From: Candidatus Sumerlaeia bacterium
Lineage (GTDB): Bacteria > Sumerlaeota > Sumerlaeia > SLMS01 > JAHLLQ01
NCBI GenBank assembly: GCA_028284075.1
Contig: JANQSL010000161.1
Coordinates: forward strand, 1-62,151
Reading direction: 5' to 3'
DNA: 62,151 nucleotides
Positions 9,018 through 19,170 of this stretch are shown here, one piece after another. Both the position numbers and the translations under genes were made by a program. Position 1 is the first letter of the stretch. Each line of letters opens with the position of its first letter. The notes beneath the pieces are model-generated. The model saw nothing but the letters and a program-made list of their open reading frames with translations, searched no databases and was not told the origin of the DNA.

Positions 9018-9644
9018 ATGGCTAGTGTGACACTGAAAAAGACGGATGGCTCTGATGCCGGCAGCGTGGAACTCGCGGCCGAAATCTTCGAAGCCCCTCA
9101 AAACGAGGTTCTCGTCCGTGAGGCTCTGAATGCCTATCTTGGCAATCAGCGTCAGGGGACGCATGCGACCAAGTCGCGCGGAGAAGTTCGTGGCGGCGGA
9201 CGCAAACCCTGGAAGCAAAAAGGAACAGGCAGGGCGCGGGCTGGAACCATTCGTTCTCCTCTCTGGCGTGGTGGCTGTATTGTGTTTGGCCCGCAGCCGA
9301 GAGACTATCGCACGAAATTTAACACGAAGAAGCGCAAGGCTGCCTTTCGTGCTGTTTTGAGTTCCCGGGTTTCAGGGAATGCATTGATCGTAGTGGATGA
9401 TTTCGATCTCTCCGCCGCTCCCAGAACAAAGAATCTGGTCGAGCAGATGGACAAACTCGGGACGGAAGGCCGTGTTTTGATTATCACCTCCGGTTCCAAC
9501 GAGTTGCTGATTCGTTCCGCACGCAATCTCCAGTGGGTTGATGTTGTGCCGGCGGTTGAAGTGAACTTTTACGACGTGCTTGTGGCCGACACGGTCATTC
9601 TGACGAAGGGCGGTTTGGACGCCATTCAGGAGGCCGCGAAATGA
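9018..9644 (+). CDS. rplD: 50S ribosomal protein L4
   Basis: L4 lines the exit tunnel. The long rRNA-binding loop GGGRKPWKQKGTGRARAGT with SPLWRGGG-like continuation identifies it (about residues 55-90). At 208 aa it is normal length. In Proteobacteria L4 represses the S10 operon through its leader; no equivalent leader can be assigned here. The stop overlaps the rplW start by 4 bp (ATGA), so the two are likely translationally coupled. Confidence 0.97.
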   Translation: MASVTLKKTDGSDAGSVELAAEIFEAPQNEVLVREALNAYLGNQRQGTHATKSRGEVRGGGRKPWKQKGTGRARAGTIRSPLWRGGCIVFGPQPRDYRTKFNTKKRKAAFRAVLSSRVSGNALIVVDDFDLSAAPRTKNLVEQMDKLGTEGRVLIITSGSNELLIRSARNLQWVDVVPAVEVNFYDVLVADTVILTKGGLDAIQEAAK

Positions 9645-9925
9645 GCAAGAGTCCCTACGACATTCTCCTGAGGCCTGTGATTACTGAGCAGGCGCTCAAC
9701 GGGCAGATTGAAAACAAGTACACCTTTGAGGTGTCTCTGGATGCCAACAAGAAGGAAATCCGCAACGCTGTCGAGAAGGCGTTTGGAGTGAAGGTTGTAG
9801 ATATCAATACGGTTCTTACCAAGGGTCGTGCAGTGAACCGCTTCCGCATGCGTCCCGGGAAAAAACCGGATGTGAAGAAAGCCATCATCACTTTGGCGGA
9901 GGGCCAGGCTCTGGAACTCAGCTAA
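9641..9925 (+). CDS. rplW: 50S ribosomal protein L23
   Basis: L23 sits at the tunnel exit and docks trigger factor and SRP. The 94-aa sequence has the family start SPYDILLRPVITEQ, the YTFEVSLDANK strand and the basic loop GRAVNRFRMRPGKKPDVKKA. The ATGA overlap with rplD and the 23-bp gap to rplB place it in the usual S10 order. Confidence 0.96.
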   Translation: MSKSPYDILLRPVITEQALNGQIENKYTFEVSLDANKKEIRNAVEKAFGVKVVDINTVLTKGRAVNRFRMRPGKKPDVKKAIITLAEGQALELS

Positions 9926-9948
9926 GGCCGGGCAGAGAGAACTGAATC

Positions 9949-10773
9949 ATGGGAATCAAGAAGTTCAAGCCATACACACCGGTTCGCCGCACGATGACCG
10001 TGAACTCCTTTGAGGAGATCACGAAGTCGACGCCGGAAAAATCGCTGATTGCGAAGAACCATAACAAGAAGGGTCACAACTGCCACGGGCGTATCACGTC
10101 GCGTTTTCGTGGTGGCGGTCACAAGAGGCTCTATCGGGTTATCGATTTCAAGCGCAACAAGGACGGGGTTCCAGCAAAGATCGCCTCGATTGAGTACGAT
10201 CCGAACCGAACCGCTTTCATCGCGCTGCTTCACTACGCTGACGGCGAGAAGCGCTACATTCTCGCGCCGCGAGGGGTGAAAGTCGGTCGCACCCTGATGA
10301 GCGGTCCCGATGCGGAAGCACGTGTGGGCAATTGCCTTCCTCTCGCGAAGATTCCGGTTGGTACGATCATACACGCTGTTGAACTGCAGCCTGGCCGTGG
10401 TGCTCAAATGGCTCGCAGTGCGGGAACGTCGGTCAGTCTGGTGGCGCGCGAAGGCAAAATGGCGACGCTGCGTTTGCCTTCCGGCGAGGTCCGCCTTGTA
10501 CCCGCCGAGTGCCGTGCGACCGTCGGCTCCACGAGCAACCCTGATCACAACCTCGTGGTCGGTGGCAAAGCCGGACGCACCCGCTGGCTTGGTCGCCGCC
10601 CTCATAACCGAGGCGTTTCGATGAATCCCGTCGATCACCCCATGGGTGGTGGTGAGGCGAAGACCTCCGGCGGAGGACACCCCGTGTCACCGTGGGGGCA
10701 GAAAGCCAAGGGTGGGAAAACCCGCAAGCGCAAGAAGGGCAGCAGCAAGCTGATCATCAAGCGCCGCAAGTAA
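9949..10773 (+). CDS. rplB: 50S ribosomal protein L2
   Basis: L2 helps subunit association and peptidyl-transferase assembly. The 274-aa protein begins [14 protein letters not shown] and carries the conserved [14 protein letters not shown] and, near the C-terminus, [17 protein letters not shown], which includes the His needed for activity in studied L2 proteins. Length is typical and nothing is missing. Confidence 0.98.
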   Translation: MGIKKFKPYTPVRRTMTVNSFEEITKSTPEKSLIAKNHNKKGHNCHGRITSRFRGGGHKRLYRVIDFKRNKDGVPAKIASIEYDPNRTAFIALLHYADGEKRYILAPRGVKVGRTLMSGPDAEARVGNCLPLAKIPVGTIIHAVELQPGRGAQMARSAGTSVSLVAREGKMATLRLPSGEVRLVPAECRATVGSTSNPDHNLVVGGKAGRTRWLGRRPHNRGVSMNPVDHPMGGGEAKTSGGGHPVSPWGQKAKGGKTRKRKKGSSKLIIKRRK

Positions 10774-10815
10774 TTCAGGAATTTTGGACAGGGAACACTC
10801 GCAAGAGGTTAAAGC

Positions 10816-11094
10816 ATGCCACGTTCGCTCAGAAAGCCACCATTCGTCGACGAGCATCTTCTCGAAAAGATCGAGGCGCTGAACGAGACGAATCAAAAAC
10901 GGGTGATCAAAACTTGGTCACGCCGTTCGATGATCATTCCGGATATGATCGGCCACACAATCGCCGTTCACAATGGAAAGGGATTCGTTCCCGTGTTTGT
11001 TAGTGAGAACATGGTGGGTCACAAGCTGGGCGAGTTTTCGCCGACCCGGACATTCCGGACGCATGGCGGCAAGACCGCCAAGACGGTACGCTAA
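10816..11094 (+). CDS. rpsS: 30S ribosomal protein S19
   Basis: S19 is in the head of the small subunit next to S13. The 92-aa product shows [32 protein letters not shown] and [18 protein letters not shown], all diagnostic. It sits between rplB and rplV with 42- and 36-bp gaps. Confidence 0.97.
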   Translation: MPRSLRKPPFVDEHLLEKIEALNETNQKRVIKTWSRRSMIIPDMIGHTIAVHNGKGFVPVFVSENMVGHKLGEFSPTRTFRTHGGKTAKTVR

Positions 11095-11130
11095 ACCGAA
11101 CAACGACTGAACCGAAGAGAGTAACCAGCC

Positions 11131-11535
11131 ATGGGCAGGCGAGCCAGAGAACGCAAACAACGCCATCAGGCGGAAACACCGGTCACTCAGGACGGCCGTG
11201 AGGTTGTGTCCCGTGCGGTGACACGTTACGTCCACTGCGCCCCGCGGAAGATGGCGCTGGTCGTGGATCAGATTCGCAATCGCTCGGTGGCGGAGGCCCT
11301 CCAGACACTGGAGTTCCTCCATCGTCCGTCGGCGGTTCCATACGTCAAGGCGACGCTGAAATCGGCCATTGCAAACGCGGAAGACACCGCACCGGATCCG
11401 ATGGAACTGGTTGTTGGCGAGGTTCGCGTCGAGGGTGCGCCGATGCTGAAGCGCATTCGTCCCGCATCAATGGGTCGGGCAGTGCGGGTTCGCAAGCGCC
11501 TGAGTCACATTACCATCAAGCTGACCAACGTTTGA
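11131..11535 (+). CDS. rplV: 50S ribosomal protein L22
   Basis: L22 contributes the tunnel-constriction hairpin. The conserved core starts at about residue 25 (VSRAVTRYVHCAPRKMALVV) and continues to the basic hairpin RIRPASMGRAVRVRKRLSHI. A basic extension of about 24 residues (MGRRARERKQRHQAE...) precedes the core, so the 134-aa protein is longer than the usual 110 aa. Confidence 0.96.
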   Translation: MGRRARERKQRHQAETPVTQDGREVVSRAVTRYVHCAPRKMALVVDQIRNRSVAEALQTLEFLHRPSAVPYVKATLKSAIANAEDTAPDPMELVVGEVRVEGAPMLKRIRPASMGRAVRVRKRLSHITIKLTNV

Positions 11536-11564
11536 GTATTTGAGAAAGGTACCAGGAAGCGCTC

Positions 11565-12209
11565 ATGGGTCAAAAAGTCAATCCGCACGGTTTCCGGGTC
11601 GGAGTCATCAAGGACTGGGACTCCCGCTGGTTCTTCCCCGATAACTACAAGGGGCACCTTCATGAGGATCTTCGTATCCGGAAGGCGATCAAGAGCCGCT
11701 TCAGCCATGCCGGTGTTGCACGCATTGAGATCGAACGTGCCGCACGGCGAGTGAAGATCACGATTCATACCGCGCGTCCTGGCATTATCATCGGCAAGAA
11801 GGGCTCCGAAATTGAGTCACTTCGCCAGGAGATGCAGAAGCTCTCGGACAAGCAGGCGGTGATCAACATCGAGGAAGTCAAGCGCCCCGATCTGAATGCC
11901 CAGCTTGTTGCGGAAAACGTGGCGGGTCAGCTCATGCGCCGTATCAGCTTCCGCCGCGCCATGAAGAAGACGATGCAGAGCGTCATGAAGGCGGGAGCTC
12001 TTGGGGTGAAGATTTATTGTGGTGGTCGTCTCGGAGGCTCGGAAATGGCCCGGCGTGAATGGGTTCGTGAGGGCAGGGTTCCTCTTCACACTCTGCGTGC
12101 CGATATCGATTACGGATTCGCCCAGGCAGCCACAAAGTACGGCATTATTGGTGTCAAAGTGTGGGTGTTTCGCGGAGAGGTTTTCAACAAGGACGCAAAA
12201 AGCGCCTGA
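11565..12209 (+). CDS. rpsC: 30S ribosomal protein S3
   Basis: S3 lines the mRNA entry channel. The 214-aa protein has [20 protein letters not shown] at the N-terminus, a KH domain with [12 protein letters not shown], and the C-terminal domain with [17 protein letters not shown]. It lacks the long acidic or basic tail that some species add. Ordinary S10 position, 30 bp before rplP. Confidence 0.97.
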   Translation: MGQKVNPHGFRVGVIKDWDSRWFFPDNYKGHLHEDLRIRKAIKSRFSHAGVARIEIERAARRVKITIHTARPGIIIGKKGSEIESLRQEMQKLSDKQAVINIEEVKRPDLNAQLVAENVAGQLMRRISFRRAMKKTMQSVMKAGALGVKIYCGGRLGGSEMARREWVREGRVPLHTLRADIDYGFAQAATKYGIIGVKVWVFRGEVFNKDAKSA

Positions 12210-12239
12210 ACGGGCCGACAGATTTCAGGATAACGGAAA

Positions 12240-12659
12240 ATGCTTTTACCCAAACGACCAAAACACCGCAAGGTTCAGAAAGGCCGCCGTCCCGGCAAGG
12301 CCTGGCGCGGCAGCACTCTGAGCTACGGAAGCTTCGGCATCAAGGCTTTGGAGGCGGGTTGGATTACCAATCGCCAGATCGAAGCCTCGCGTATTGCCAT
12401 CACGCGTACGGTCAAGCGTGGCGGGAAGCTCTGGATTACCATTTTCCCGGACAAGCCTCTCACTGTGAAGCCGGCGGAAACGCGCATGGGCAAGGGCAAG
12501 GGTAACCCGGAGCACTGGGTTGCGGTTGTTAAGCCCGGACGCATCATGTTTGAGCTCGAAGGCGTGCCGGAGGATCTGGCGCGTCAGGCGATGACCAAGG
12601 CGATTCACAAGCTGCCTATCAAGGCACGTTTTGTGACTCGCAACGAGATGGAGGCCTGA
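12240..12659 (+). CDS. rplP: 50S ribosomal protein L16
   Basis: L16 is near the A site and helps tRNA accommodation. It starts [16 protein letters not shown] and contains [20 protein letters not shown] and [24 protein letters not shown]. The 139-aa length is standard. Only 7 bp separate it from rpmC. Confidence 0.97.
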   Translation: MLLPKRPKHRKVQKGRRPGKAWRGSTLSYGSFGIKALEAGWITNRQIEASRIAITRTVKRGGKLWITIFPDKPLTVKPAETRMGKGKGNPEHWVAVVKPGRIMFELEGVPEDLARQAMTKAIHKLPIKARFVTRNEMEA

Positions 12660-12666
12660 GGCGACG

Positions 12667-12879
12667 ATGGCAGTTACGGTTTTTGACAACGAGAAGCTGC
12701 GGAAGATGACACCGGATGATCTGCAGGAACGGTTGGCTGAGGCGAAGCAGGAGTTGTTTTCCCTGCGCGTCAAGCAGGTCACGAAGGAAGTCGAGGACAC
12801 CTCGACGATCCGCATGAAACGCCGCGAGATCGCACGTATTCGCACCATCATGAATGAAAAGGCGAAAGCCGCCGGCTGA
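12667..12879 (+). CDS. rpmC: 50S ribosomal protein L29
   Basis: A short two-helix protein at the tunnel exit. The 70-aa product has the family pattern LRKMTPDDLQERLAEAKQELFSLR and ends in a basic helix RREIARIRTIMNEK. Position between rplP and rpsQ is canonical. Confidence 0.94.
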   Translation: MAVTVFDNEKLRKMTPDDLQERLAEAKQELFSLRVKQVTKEVEDTSTIRMKRREIARIRTIMNEKAKAAG

Positions 12880-12915
12880 TAGTTACCGGAAGGCATTTGG
12901 TAAGGAGACTGGCCG

Positions 12916-13200
12916 ATGGCCGAGCAGACACAGGAAGCGACAGACCAGGGCGCGAAGGGAAAGACCCGCATCGGTCTTGTGGTGAGCGACAGGATGGACA
13001 AGACACTCGTCGTTCGCGTGCAGCGGATGAAGCAGCATCCGGTCTACAAGAAGTATATCCGGCGCGACAAGAAGCTCTATGTTCATGACGAGAACAATGA
13101 CGCGCACGCGGGTGACACAGTGGAAGTTGCGGAGGTAACCCGCCCACTGTCCAAGACAAAGCGTTACCGTCTCGTTCGTGTCGTGGAACGCGCAAAGTAA
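12916..13200 (+). CDS. rpsQ: 30S ribosomal protein S17
   Basis: S17 is a primary 16S rRNA-binding OB-fold protein. After an unusual acidic N-terminal extension of about 14 residues ([14 protein letters not shown]) the core [21 protein letters not shown] and the loop [24 protein letters not shown] follow. Total 94 aa, slightly longer than most S17. Confidence 0.96.
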   Translation: MAEQTQEATDQGAKGKTRIGLVVSDRMDKTLVVRVQRMKQHPVYKKYIRRDKKLYVHDENNDAHAGDTVEVAEVTRPLSKTKRYRLVRVVERAK

Positions 13201-13236
13201 TCAGGCAGTCCCGGCAAAGGTTTTCGGAGCAAACCG

Positions 13237-13605
13237 ATGATTCAGGAATACACAGTACTCAATGTCGCGGACAACTCGGGAGCACGGAAAATCCGCTGCT
13301 TCAAGGTCCTTGGCGGTTCGAAGCGCCGCTATGCGTCGATTGGAGATTTGATTGTCGCATCGGTCCGCGAGGCGGATCCCGCCGGCAACGTAAAGAAGGG
13401 CGATGTCGTGCGCGCCGTGATCGTTCGCACAGCCCGTGAGGTCCGCCGTGAAGACGGAAGTTACATTCGCTTCTACGACAATGCGGCGGTGATTGTGAAC
13501 AAGGACGGTGAGCCCGTCGGGACCCGCATTTTCGGTGCTGTGGGCCGCGAGCTTCGCGCCCGAAAGTTCATGAAGATCGTCTCTCTGGCCCCAGAGGTCT
13601 TTTGA
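13237..13605 (+). CDS. rplN: 50S ribosomal protein L14
   Basis: L14 forms inter-subunit bridges. The 122-aa protein begins [28 protein letters not shown] and ends with [21 protein letters not shown], both highly characteristic. Length is exactly that of the family. Confidence 0.98.
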   Translation: MIQEYTVLNVADNSGARKIRCFKVLGGSKRRYASIGDLIVASVREADPAGNVKKGDVVRAVIVRTAREVRREDGSYIRFYDNAAVIVNKDGEPVGTRIFGAVGRELRARKFMKIVSLAPEVF

Positions 13606-13626
13606 GAGAAGGAGCTGAAGGTTATC

Positions 13627-13980
13627 ATGAGTCTGATTCGCAAGGGCGACATCGTGGAAGTCATCGCCGGTAACTGGGCGAAGAAGGAAGAGGGCGAAGC
13701 CCATCGTCCCCGTGGCACGGTGCTGGAGGTTTTCCGTCAGGAGGACCGCGTGAAGGTCGAAGGCATTAACCTGCGTGTGAAGCATACTCCCGTCCGCCCG
13801 ATTGAGGGCGGAGGCCAGGAAGGCGGCATCATCGAGGAGGAGGCACCCATGCACATCAGCAGCGTTGCCTTTGTCGATCCGCAGACGGACAAGCCTGTAA
13901 GGCTTGGAATGAAAATCAAGGAAGACGGGACAAAGGTGCGCGTGACGCGCGGCCGCAACTCCTCGAACTCCGAAGTCTGA
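13627..13980 (+). CDS. rplX: 50S ribosomal protein L24
   Basis: L24 starts large-subunit assembly. A KOW motif ([20 protein letters not shown]) is visible; the usual GKDKGK turn is changed to [10 protein letters not shown]. Later strands [33 protein letters not shown] and [13 protein letters not shown] confirm the family. 117 aa, somewhat longer than average. Confidence 0.95.
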   Translation: MSLIRKGDIVEVIAGNWAKKEEGEAHRPRGTVLEVFRQEDRVKVEGINLRVKHTPVRPIEGGGQEGGIIEEEAPMHISSVAFVDPQTDKPVRLGMKIKEDGTKVRVTRGRNSSNSEV

Positions 13981-14032
13981 GCAGGATGAAATTCCCACGG
14001 TTCGGTGTACAAAGCCACCGGATAACAAAGGG

Positions 14033-14635
14033 ATGAAGGAAATGGCAGAGAAGAAGGACAAAAAAGAAGCCGGAGCGGCGGTCGCCCCACGACCGGTCCC
14101 GCGCCTGCTGGTCGAGTACCGGGAGAAGATTGCTCCCGCGATGCAGCAGAAGTTCGGCTACAAGAACGTGATGGAAATCCCGCGCCTCCAGAAGATGGTT
14201 GTGAATATGGGCGTTGGCGATGCCGCACGTGATATCAAGGAGCTGGAGCATGCCCGTCGTGAGCTTGGCATCATCACCGGTCAGCTTCCGCTCGAAACGC
14301 GTGCCCGCATTAGTGTGGCGCAGTTCAAGATTCGAGAAGGGATGAAGGTCGGCTGCTTCGTTACACTGCGAGGTCACCGCATGTATGAATTTCTTGATCG
14401 TCTTGTTTACGTTGCGATTCCCCGTATTCGCGACTTTCGCGGGTTGCCGGCAAACGCCTTCGACGGGCGCGGCAATCACTCGATGGGCATCAAGGAGCAC
14501 AACATCTTCGTGGAACTCGAGTACAGCGACATTTCGAGAAACCGCGGTATGAACATCACGACGGTTACAACGGCCAGGACTGATGCTGAAGCGAAGGAAC
14601 TGCTCAGCCAGTTTGGCATGCCGTTCAGAACCTGA
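14033..14635 (+). CDS. rplE: 50S ribosomal protein L5
   Basis: L5 binds 5S rRNA in the central protuberance. Core motifs PRLQKMVVNMGVGDAARD, ITGQLP, MYEFLDRLVYVAIPRIRDFRG and HSMGIKEHNIF identify it. A lysine-rich N-terminal extension (MKEMAEKKDKKEAG...) makes it 200 aa against about 180; the ATG at 14042 is an equally possible start. The next gene is rpsH: the rpsN gene that usually lies between them is absent. Confidence 0.96.
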   Translation: MKEMAEKKDKKEAGAAVAPRPVPRLLVEYREKIAPAMQQKFGYKNVMEIPRLQKMVVNMGVGDAARDIKELEHARRELGIITGQLPLETRARISVAQFKIREGMKVGCFVTLRGHRMYEFLDRLVYVAIPRIRDFRGLPANAFDGRGNHSMGIKEHNIFVELEYSDISRNRGMNITTVTTARTDAEAKELLSQFGMPFRT

Positions 14636-14684
14636 TTCGACGGACGATTCGAGGGTTTTCGAACCCGGAGGTTGAAAGAAGCTC

Positions 14685-15083
14685 ATGACTCTCTCAGATC
14701 CCGTTGCCGACATGCTGACTCGCATCAGGAATGCAAACCTGATGTTCAAGGACCATGTCGACATCCCCAACTCCCGGATGAAGGTCGCTCTGGCCAAAAT
14801 CCTCAAGGACGAGGGATTCATCAAGTACTACAAGGTCATGCGGACGGACAAGCAGGGCATGATCCGCGTGTTCCTTAAGTACGGACCGAATCGCGAGCGC
14901 GTGATCAACGGTCTCGAGCGCATCAGCAAGCCGGGCATTCGTCGTTACGTGAAAGCCCAGGAGGTCCCGCGTGTTCGCGGCGGGCTTGGCGTGGTGATTC
15001 TCTCGACGTCCCGTGGAATCATGACCGGTCGCGACTGCCGCCGCGAAGGCGTCGGCGGCGAAGTACTCTGCACTGTCTGGTAA
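14685..15083 (+). CDS. rpsH: 30S ribosomal protein S8
   Basis: S8 binds the 16S central domain, and in E. coli also the spc mRNA for feedback control. The 132-aa sequence starts [18 protein letters not shown] and ends with the strongly conserved [26 protein letters not shown]. It directly follows rplE because rpsN is missing. Confidence 0.97.
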   Translation: MTLSDPVADMLTRIRNANLMFKDHVDIPNSRMKVALAKILKDEGFIKYYKVMRTDKQGMIRVFLKYGPNRERVINGLERISKPGIRRYVKAQEVPRVRGGLGVVILSTSRGIMTGRDCRREGVGGEVLCTVW

Positions 15084-15103
15084 ACCGCCCGGAGGTTATT
15101 GAC

Positions 15104-15646
15104 GTGTCACGCATTGGAAAGCTTCCCATCGCGATCCCGAAGGGCGTCGAGGTGAAGACCACGCCGACGGAAGTCACTGTGAAGGGCCCCAAGGGCACTT
15201 TGTCGGTACCGACTCATGGCCGGGTGGATGTCAAGATCGAGGATGGCTCCGTCCACGTTGCGCGCTTCAGTGACGCGCGTCAGGATAGAGCTTATCATGG
15301 TCTTTATCAGCGCCTCATTCGTAACTCCGTGATTGGAGTCAGCGAAGGTTTCAAGAAGGAACTGGAAATTCAGGGTGTTGGTTATCGTGCCCAGGCAAAG
15401 GGCAAGAGCCTGAGCCTGAGCCTTGGCTATTCACACCCCATTGAGGTGACGCCACCCGCTGGTATTACGCTGAGTGCGCCGCAACCGACGGAGGTTGTGG
15501 TCGAAGGCGCCGACAAGCAGCAGGTTGGTCAGATAGCCGCCATTATTCGCGGTTATCGTCCACCTGAACCATACAAGGGCAAAGGCGTGCGCTACAAGGG
15601 CGAGTACGTTCGCCGCAAGGCCGGCAAGTCCGGCGGCAAGAAATAG
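15104..15646 (+). CDS. rplF: 50S ribosomal protein L6
   Basis: L6 supports the factor-binding region. A GTG start at 15104 follows GGAGG and gives the typical SRIGKLPIAIPKGVEVK. The C-terminal repeat ends with GYRPPEPYKGKGVRYKGEYVRRKAGK, diagnostic of L6. 180 aa, normal. Confidence 0.97.
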   Translation: MSRIGKLPIAIPKGVEVKTTPTEVTVKGPKGTLSVPTHGRVDVKIEDGSVHVARFSDARQDRAYHGLYQRLIRNSVIGVSEGFKKELEIQGVGYRAQAKGKSLSLSLGYSHPIEVTPPAGITLSAPQPTEVVVEGADKQQVGQIAAIIRGYRPPEPYKGKGVRYKGEYVRRKAGKSGGKK

Positions 15647-15708
15647 GGAATTTGAACTCCGGCGCGGGTGGTTGAGCCGACGCCTCCGCGACCGCGGGAG
15701 AGAAAACA

Positions 15709-16101
15709 ATGAAGATGTTTGCAAAGCACAGAGATCGCAAATCGAAGTGGGGACGCCTTCGGCGCCGCCACGCTCGGGTACGTCATCGCGTATCGGGCAC
15801 GGCGGAGCGCCCTCGTTTGCAGGTGCGCAAGTCGCTTCGACACCTTTATGTCATTGTGGTGAACGATGAGGTTGCCGGCGGCAGTCAGACAATCATTTCC
15901 CTCAGCACGGTTGCTCGCGACGGAACCGGATCCACGTGTTCCTGTAACGCGGCGAGCGCGAAGAACCTGGGCGGTCGGATTGCCGCGGCTCTGAATGAGA
16001 AGGGAATCAAGGAGGTCGTCTTTGATCGTGGCGGCTATCCCTATCACGGTGTTATCAAAGCACTTGCGGACGCTGTTCGCGAAGGTGGCATCAAGGTTTG
16101 A
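15709..16101 (+). CDS. rplR: 50S ribosomal protein L18
   Basis: L18 binds 5S rRNA with L5. The 130-aa product has HARVRHRVSGTAERPRLQVRKSLRHLYVIVV and ends VVFDRGGYPYHGVIKALADAVREGG. It lies 62 bp after rplF and 53 bp before rpsE, in spc order. Confidence 0.96.
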   Translation: MKMFAKHRDRKSKWGRLRRRHARVRHRVSGTAERPRLQVRKSLRHLYVIVVNDEVAGGSQTIISLSTVARDGTGSTCSCNAASAKNLGGRIAAALNEKGIKEVVFDRGGYPYHGVIKALADAVREGGIKV

Positions 16102-16154
16102 CAGCGGTCTGTTGACCGGAACCCTCGAGAGATCAAACGCATCGGAAAGCGATC

Positions 16155-16919
16155 ATGAGCGTGGCAGAAACTGAGGAACCCGTAATCGAAGAAGGCCAGG
16201 AGCGGGAAGACGAACTTCCTCTGCGCCTCGGACCGGCGGAGACCATCGACGCCAGCAAGCTGGATCTGCGGGAGGAAGTCGTAAGCCTTAACCGCGTCGC
16301 CAAAGTTGTGAAGGGCGGCCGACGTTTCAGCTTTTCGGCTTTGACCGTCGTGGGTGACGGCCATGGGCACGTTGGAATTGGATTTGGCAAGGCCAACGAG
16401 GTTCCCAGCGCGATTCAGAAGTCTATCGAGAGCGCCAAGAAGAGTCTCATTGCCGTTCCCATCATCGGCCGCACAATCCCGCATGCGATTATCGGGGAGT
16501 TTGGTGCAGGCAGAGTTTTGCTGAAGCCTGCTTCCGAAGGTACCGGCATGATTGCCGGTCCCGCAATGCGCGCTGTGCTTGAGATGGCAGGCGTTCGTGA
16601 CTGCCTGACGAAGGTTCTTGGCTCGGATAACCAGATCAATGTCGTAAAGGCGACCTTCTCCGGCCTTCGAAGCCTGCAGACGGTTGAGCGGATTGCCGAG
16701 CTCCGTGGCAAGAGCATGGAAGAAATTCTTGGCAACAAGGGCGCGGACCGCTGGCGCAAGGGTCGCGAGGAAGCTGCCAGCATGAAGGCGGAAATTGCGG
16801 CCCAGAAGCGCGGTGAGAAGCAGAGTCGTCGCGGAACCTATACTGCCGGCGGGCGCCGGGATGAAGAAGATGAGAAAAAGACAGCCGAAGCCGCTGCGAG
16901 TCAGCCCGCCAAGTCCTGA
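16155..16919 (+). CDS. rpsE: 30S ribosomal protein S5, extended at both ends
   Basis: S5 shapes the mRNA entry and decoding fidelity. The double-stranded-RNA-binding part ([21 protein letters not shown]) and the C-terminal fold ([23 protein letters not shown]) are clear. The 254 aa exceed the usual 165-170 because of an acidic N-terminal arm of about 40 residues and a charged, probably disordered C-terminal tail of about 55 residues (rich in K, R, E and A). No frameshift explains this; the tails appear genuine and in frame. Confidence 0.95.
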   Translation: MSVAETEEPVIEEGQEREDELPLRLGPAETIDASKLDLREEVVSLNRVAKVVKGGRRFSFSALTVVGDGHGHVGIGFGKANEVPSAIQKSIESAKKSLIAVPIIGRTIPHAIIGEFGAGRVLLKPASEGTGMIAGPAMRAVLEMAGVRDCLTKVLGSDNQINVVKATFSGLRSLQTVERIAELRGKSMEEILGNKGADRWRKGREEAASMKAEIAAQKRGEKQSRRGTYTAGGRRDEEDEKKTAEAAASQPAKS

Positions 16920-16958
16920 GACTGTTTCTCAAATGCGATTACCTGACGGAGTGTCGTC

Positions 16959-17141
16959 ATGAAGAAGGTCAAAATCACCTGGGAAAAGAGTGCGAGTGGC
17001 CGCAAAGAAGTCCATCGTCGCACTATCAAGGCTCTTGGACTGAACCACCGCGGCAGCAGTGTGATCAAAGAACTGACGCCGCAGGTCCAGGGCATGATCA
17101 AGAGTGTTGAATTCATGCTTAAGATTGAGGAGATGGCTTGA
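16959..17141 (+). CDS. rpmD: 50S ribosomal protein L30
   Basis: A 60-aa protein with KVKITWEKSASGRK, TIKALGLNHRGSSV and QVQGMIKSVEFMLKI, the usual L30 pattern. The stop is separated from the rplO start by one base, and the SD for rplO (GAGGAG) lies inside the end of this gene, so coupling is likely. Confidence 0.94.
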   Translation: MKKVKITWEKSASGRKEVHRRTIKALGLNHRGSSVIKELTPQVQGMIKSVEFMLKIEEMA

Positions 17142-17142
17142 A

Positions 17143-17586
17143 ATGAAAATCCATCAGCTGCCCGGCGACCCCGGTCGTAAACAGAAGCGCAAGCGAGTCG
17201 GACGCGGTGAAAGCAGTGGCCTTGGCAAAACTGCGGGTAAGGGTAACAAGGGCCACAAGGCGCGTTCAGGCGGTGGAAAGCATATGGGCTTTGAGGGTGG
17301 TCAGATGCCCCTTCAACGCCGTATTCCCAAGTTCGGATTCAAGAATCCGTTCCGCACTGAGTATGAAGTGGTGAATGTCTCCGATCTTGAGCGTATTTTC
17401 GAGGGAGGCTCAGTGGTTGACATTGAAGCTCTGCGGAATGCGCGTGCGGTTCGCACAACGAAGCCAGTGAAAATTCTGGGCAACGGAGAGATTTCAAAGT
17501 CGCTGACAGTCAGGGCGAACAAGTTTTCGAAGTCGGCGATTGCAAAGATCGAGAAGGCGGGTGGATCGACGGAAGTGATCGGCTGA
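17143..17586 (+). CDS. rplO: 50S ribosomal protein L15
   Basis: L15 is a late-assembly protein. The ATG at 17143 gives MKIHQLPGDPGRKQKRKRVG and the glycine-rich GRGESSGLGKTAGKGNKGHKARSGGG arm; a longer reading frame begins at 17104 but would overlap rpmD. C-terminal FSKSAIAKIEKAGGSTEVIG matches the family. 147 aa. Confidence 0.96.
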   Translation: MKIHQLPGDPGRKQKRKRVGRGESSGLGKTAGKGNKGHKARSGGGKHMGFEGGQMPLQRRIPKFGFKNPFRTEYEVVNVSDLERIFEGGSVVDIEALRNARAVRTTKPVKILGNGEISKSLTVRANKFSKSAIAKIEKAGGSTEVIG

Positions 17587-17635
17587 TCGCGAAGAGCGAG
17601 ACCATCCACCAGCGAACACCTCCGGCGGTAGATTC

Positions 17636-19117
17636 ATGATCCAGCAAATAAAGTCGTTTTTCGAGCTTCACAGGGACCTGGTCCGCAAGGCGGTCTATAC
17701 CCTGATGATGATTGGCATTTACAGGGTCGGGACCCACGTCCCGGCCCCGTTTGTCGATAGCGACAAGGTTCGCGAATTCTTTAATTCGGCAGGAGGTGGA
17801 AAAGGCATCCTGAGCATGGTGGACATGTTCACGGGTGGCGGTTTCATGAACATGTCGGTCATGGCGATCGGCATCATGCCGTATATTTCCGCACAGATTA
17901 TTCTTCAGTTGCTGATGATTGTCTGGCCTCGTCTCGAGAAGCTGAAGAAAGAGGGAGAGGCCGGTCAGAAGAAAATAGAGCAGTGGACACGCTACGGCAC
18001 AGTCCTGATTGCTCTGATCCAGTCCATCGGTATTGCAACTTTCATTGTTCAGAGTGAGCTTGTTTCCGACGCACTTCTGAACATGACGCTGTTTGGTATC
18101 CCTTCGATTGTGGGAATCGAGTTCGGCACGATCGTGTTCGTGCTGACCACAATGCTGGCAGTGACCACCGGAACCACGCTTCTCATGTGGATTGGTGAGC
18201 GAATCACGGCCAACGGTATTGGGAACGGCATTTCACTCATCATCGCTGTCGGCATTATTGCAATGTATCCGACCGCTGCCGCTCTGATGTACTCGAATCT
18301 TGCAAACGAGGTTCTGTCGAAGATCTGGCTGCCGGTCATTGGTTTCCTCTGCATTGTGACAACGATTGTGATCATCCTCATTCAGGAGGGTGCGAGGAAG
18401 ATTCCGATTCAGCATGCGCGCCGGACTGTCGGCCGCCGTGTGCAGATGGCACAGACCAACTATCTGCCTTTGAAAGTCAACACGGCAGGTGTTATTCCGG
18501 TTATCTTTTCCTCCGCGATTCTCTCCTTCCCTCAGATCCTTTTCTCTTCAATTTCCTTTGGAAGCTCAGGGCCTGCCAGCAGCCTCGGGATGCTGTTCCT
18601 GCCCGGTTCTCCCTTCAATCTGTATGACGCTCTCCAGGTCGAAAAGGGAAGCATCTTTTTGCTCCTGAAAATGGTGAACGTGTATACAATTCTTTACATT
18701 ATTATCACTGCTTTTTTCTGCTTCTTCTACACTGCAGTGACTTTCAATCCGACGGACGTCGCAGAGAATCTCAAGAAGAGCGGTGCATTCATTCCCGGAT
18801 ACCGTCCCGGCAAGCAGACGGCTGATTACATCGATATGGTGCTGACTCGCATTACCACGGTGGGTGCATTCTTCCTCGTAACGGTTGCTCTGATTCCCCA
18901 AATGCTGAGTGTTGCCTTTAACGTTCACTGGAGCTTCGCTGAGTTTGCGGGAGGAACGGGGCTGATCATTGTTGTGGGCGTGGCTCTCGATACGTTGAAG
19001 CGCGTCGAGGCGAAGCTGATTATGAAGAACTACGATTCCTATGGAGCACGGCGATCGATCAAACGTGGCGGCGAGGGAGACGGTGGTGGCAGGCGCTGGC
19101 GCGGCCGCACGGCGTGA
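17636..19117 (+). CDS. secY: Protein translocase subunit SecY
   Basis: SecY is the channel of the Sec translocon in the inner membrane. About ten membrane segments can be read, with the plug region ([36 protein letters not shown] start), the [13 protein letters not shown] loop ([14 protein letters not shown]), and the C5 loop [17 protein letters not shown]. The 493-aa length exceeds the common 430-450, through longer loops and a glycine/arginine-rich C-terminal tail ([14 protein letters not shown]). It shares the operon with r-proteins, as in most bacteria. Confidence 0.97.
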   Translation: MIQQIKSFFELHRDLVRKAVYTLMMIGIYRVGTHVPAPFVDSDKVREFFNSAGGGKGILSMVDMFTGGGFMNMSVMAIGIMPYISAQIILQLLMIVWPRLEKLKKEGEAGQKKIEQWTRYGTVLIALIQSIGIATFIVQSELVSDALLNMTLFGIPSIVGIEFGTIVFVLTTMLAVTTGTTLLMWIGERITANGIGNGISLIIAVGIIAMYPTAAALMYSNLANEVLSKIWLPVIGFLCIVTTIVIILIQEGARKIPIQHARRTVGRRVQMAQTNYLPLKVNTAGVIPVIFSSAILSFPQILFSSISFGSSGPASSLGMLFLPGSPFNLYDALQVEKGSIFLLLKMVNVYTILYIIITAFFCFFYTAVTFNPTDVAENLKKSGAFIPGYRPGKQTADYIDMVLTRITTVGAFFLVTVALIPQMLSVAFNVHWSFAEFAGGTGLIIVVGVALDTLKRVEAKLIMKNYDSYGARRSIKRGGEGDGGGRRWRGRTA

Positions 19118-19170
19118 TCGTTCTTCCGGCAGTGCATGTTTTCGTATTTCCGCCGAGGAGAAGGTGAACT

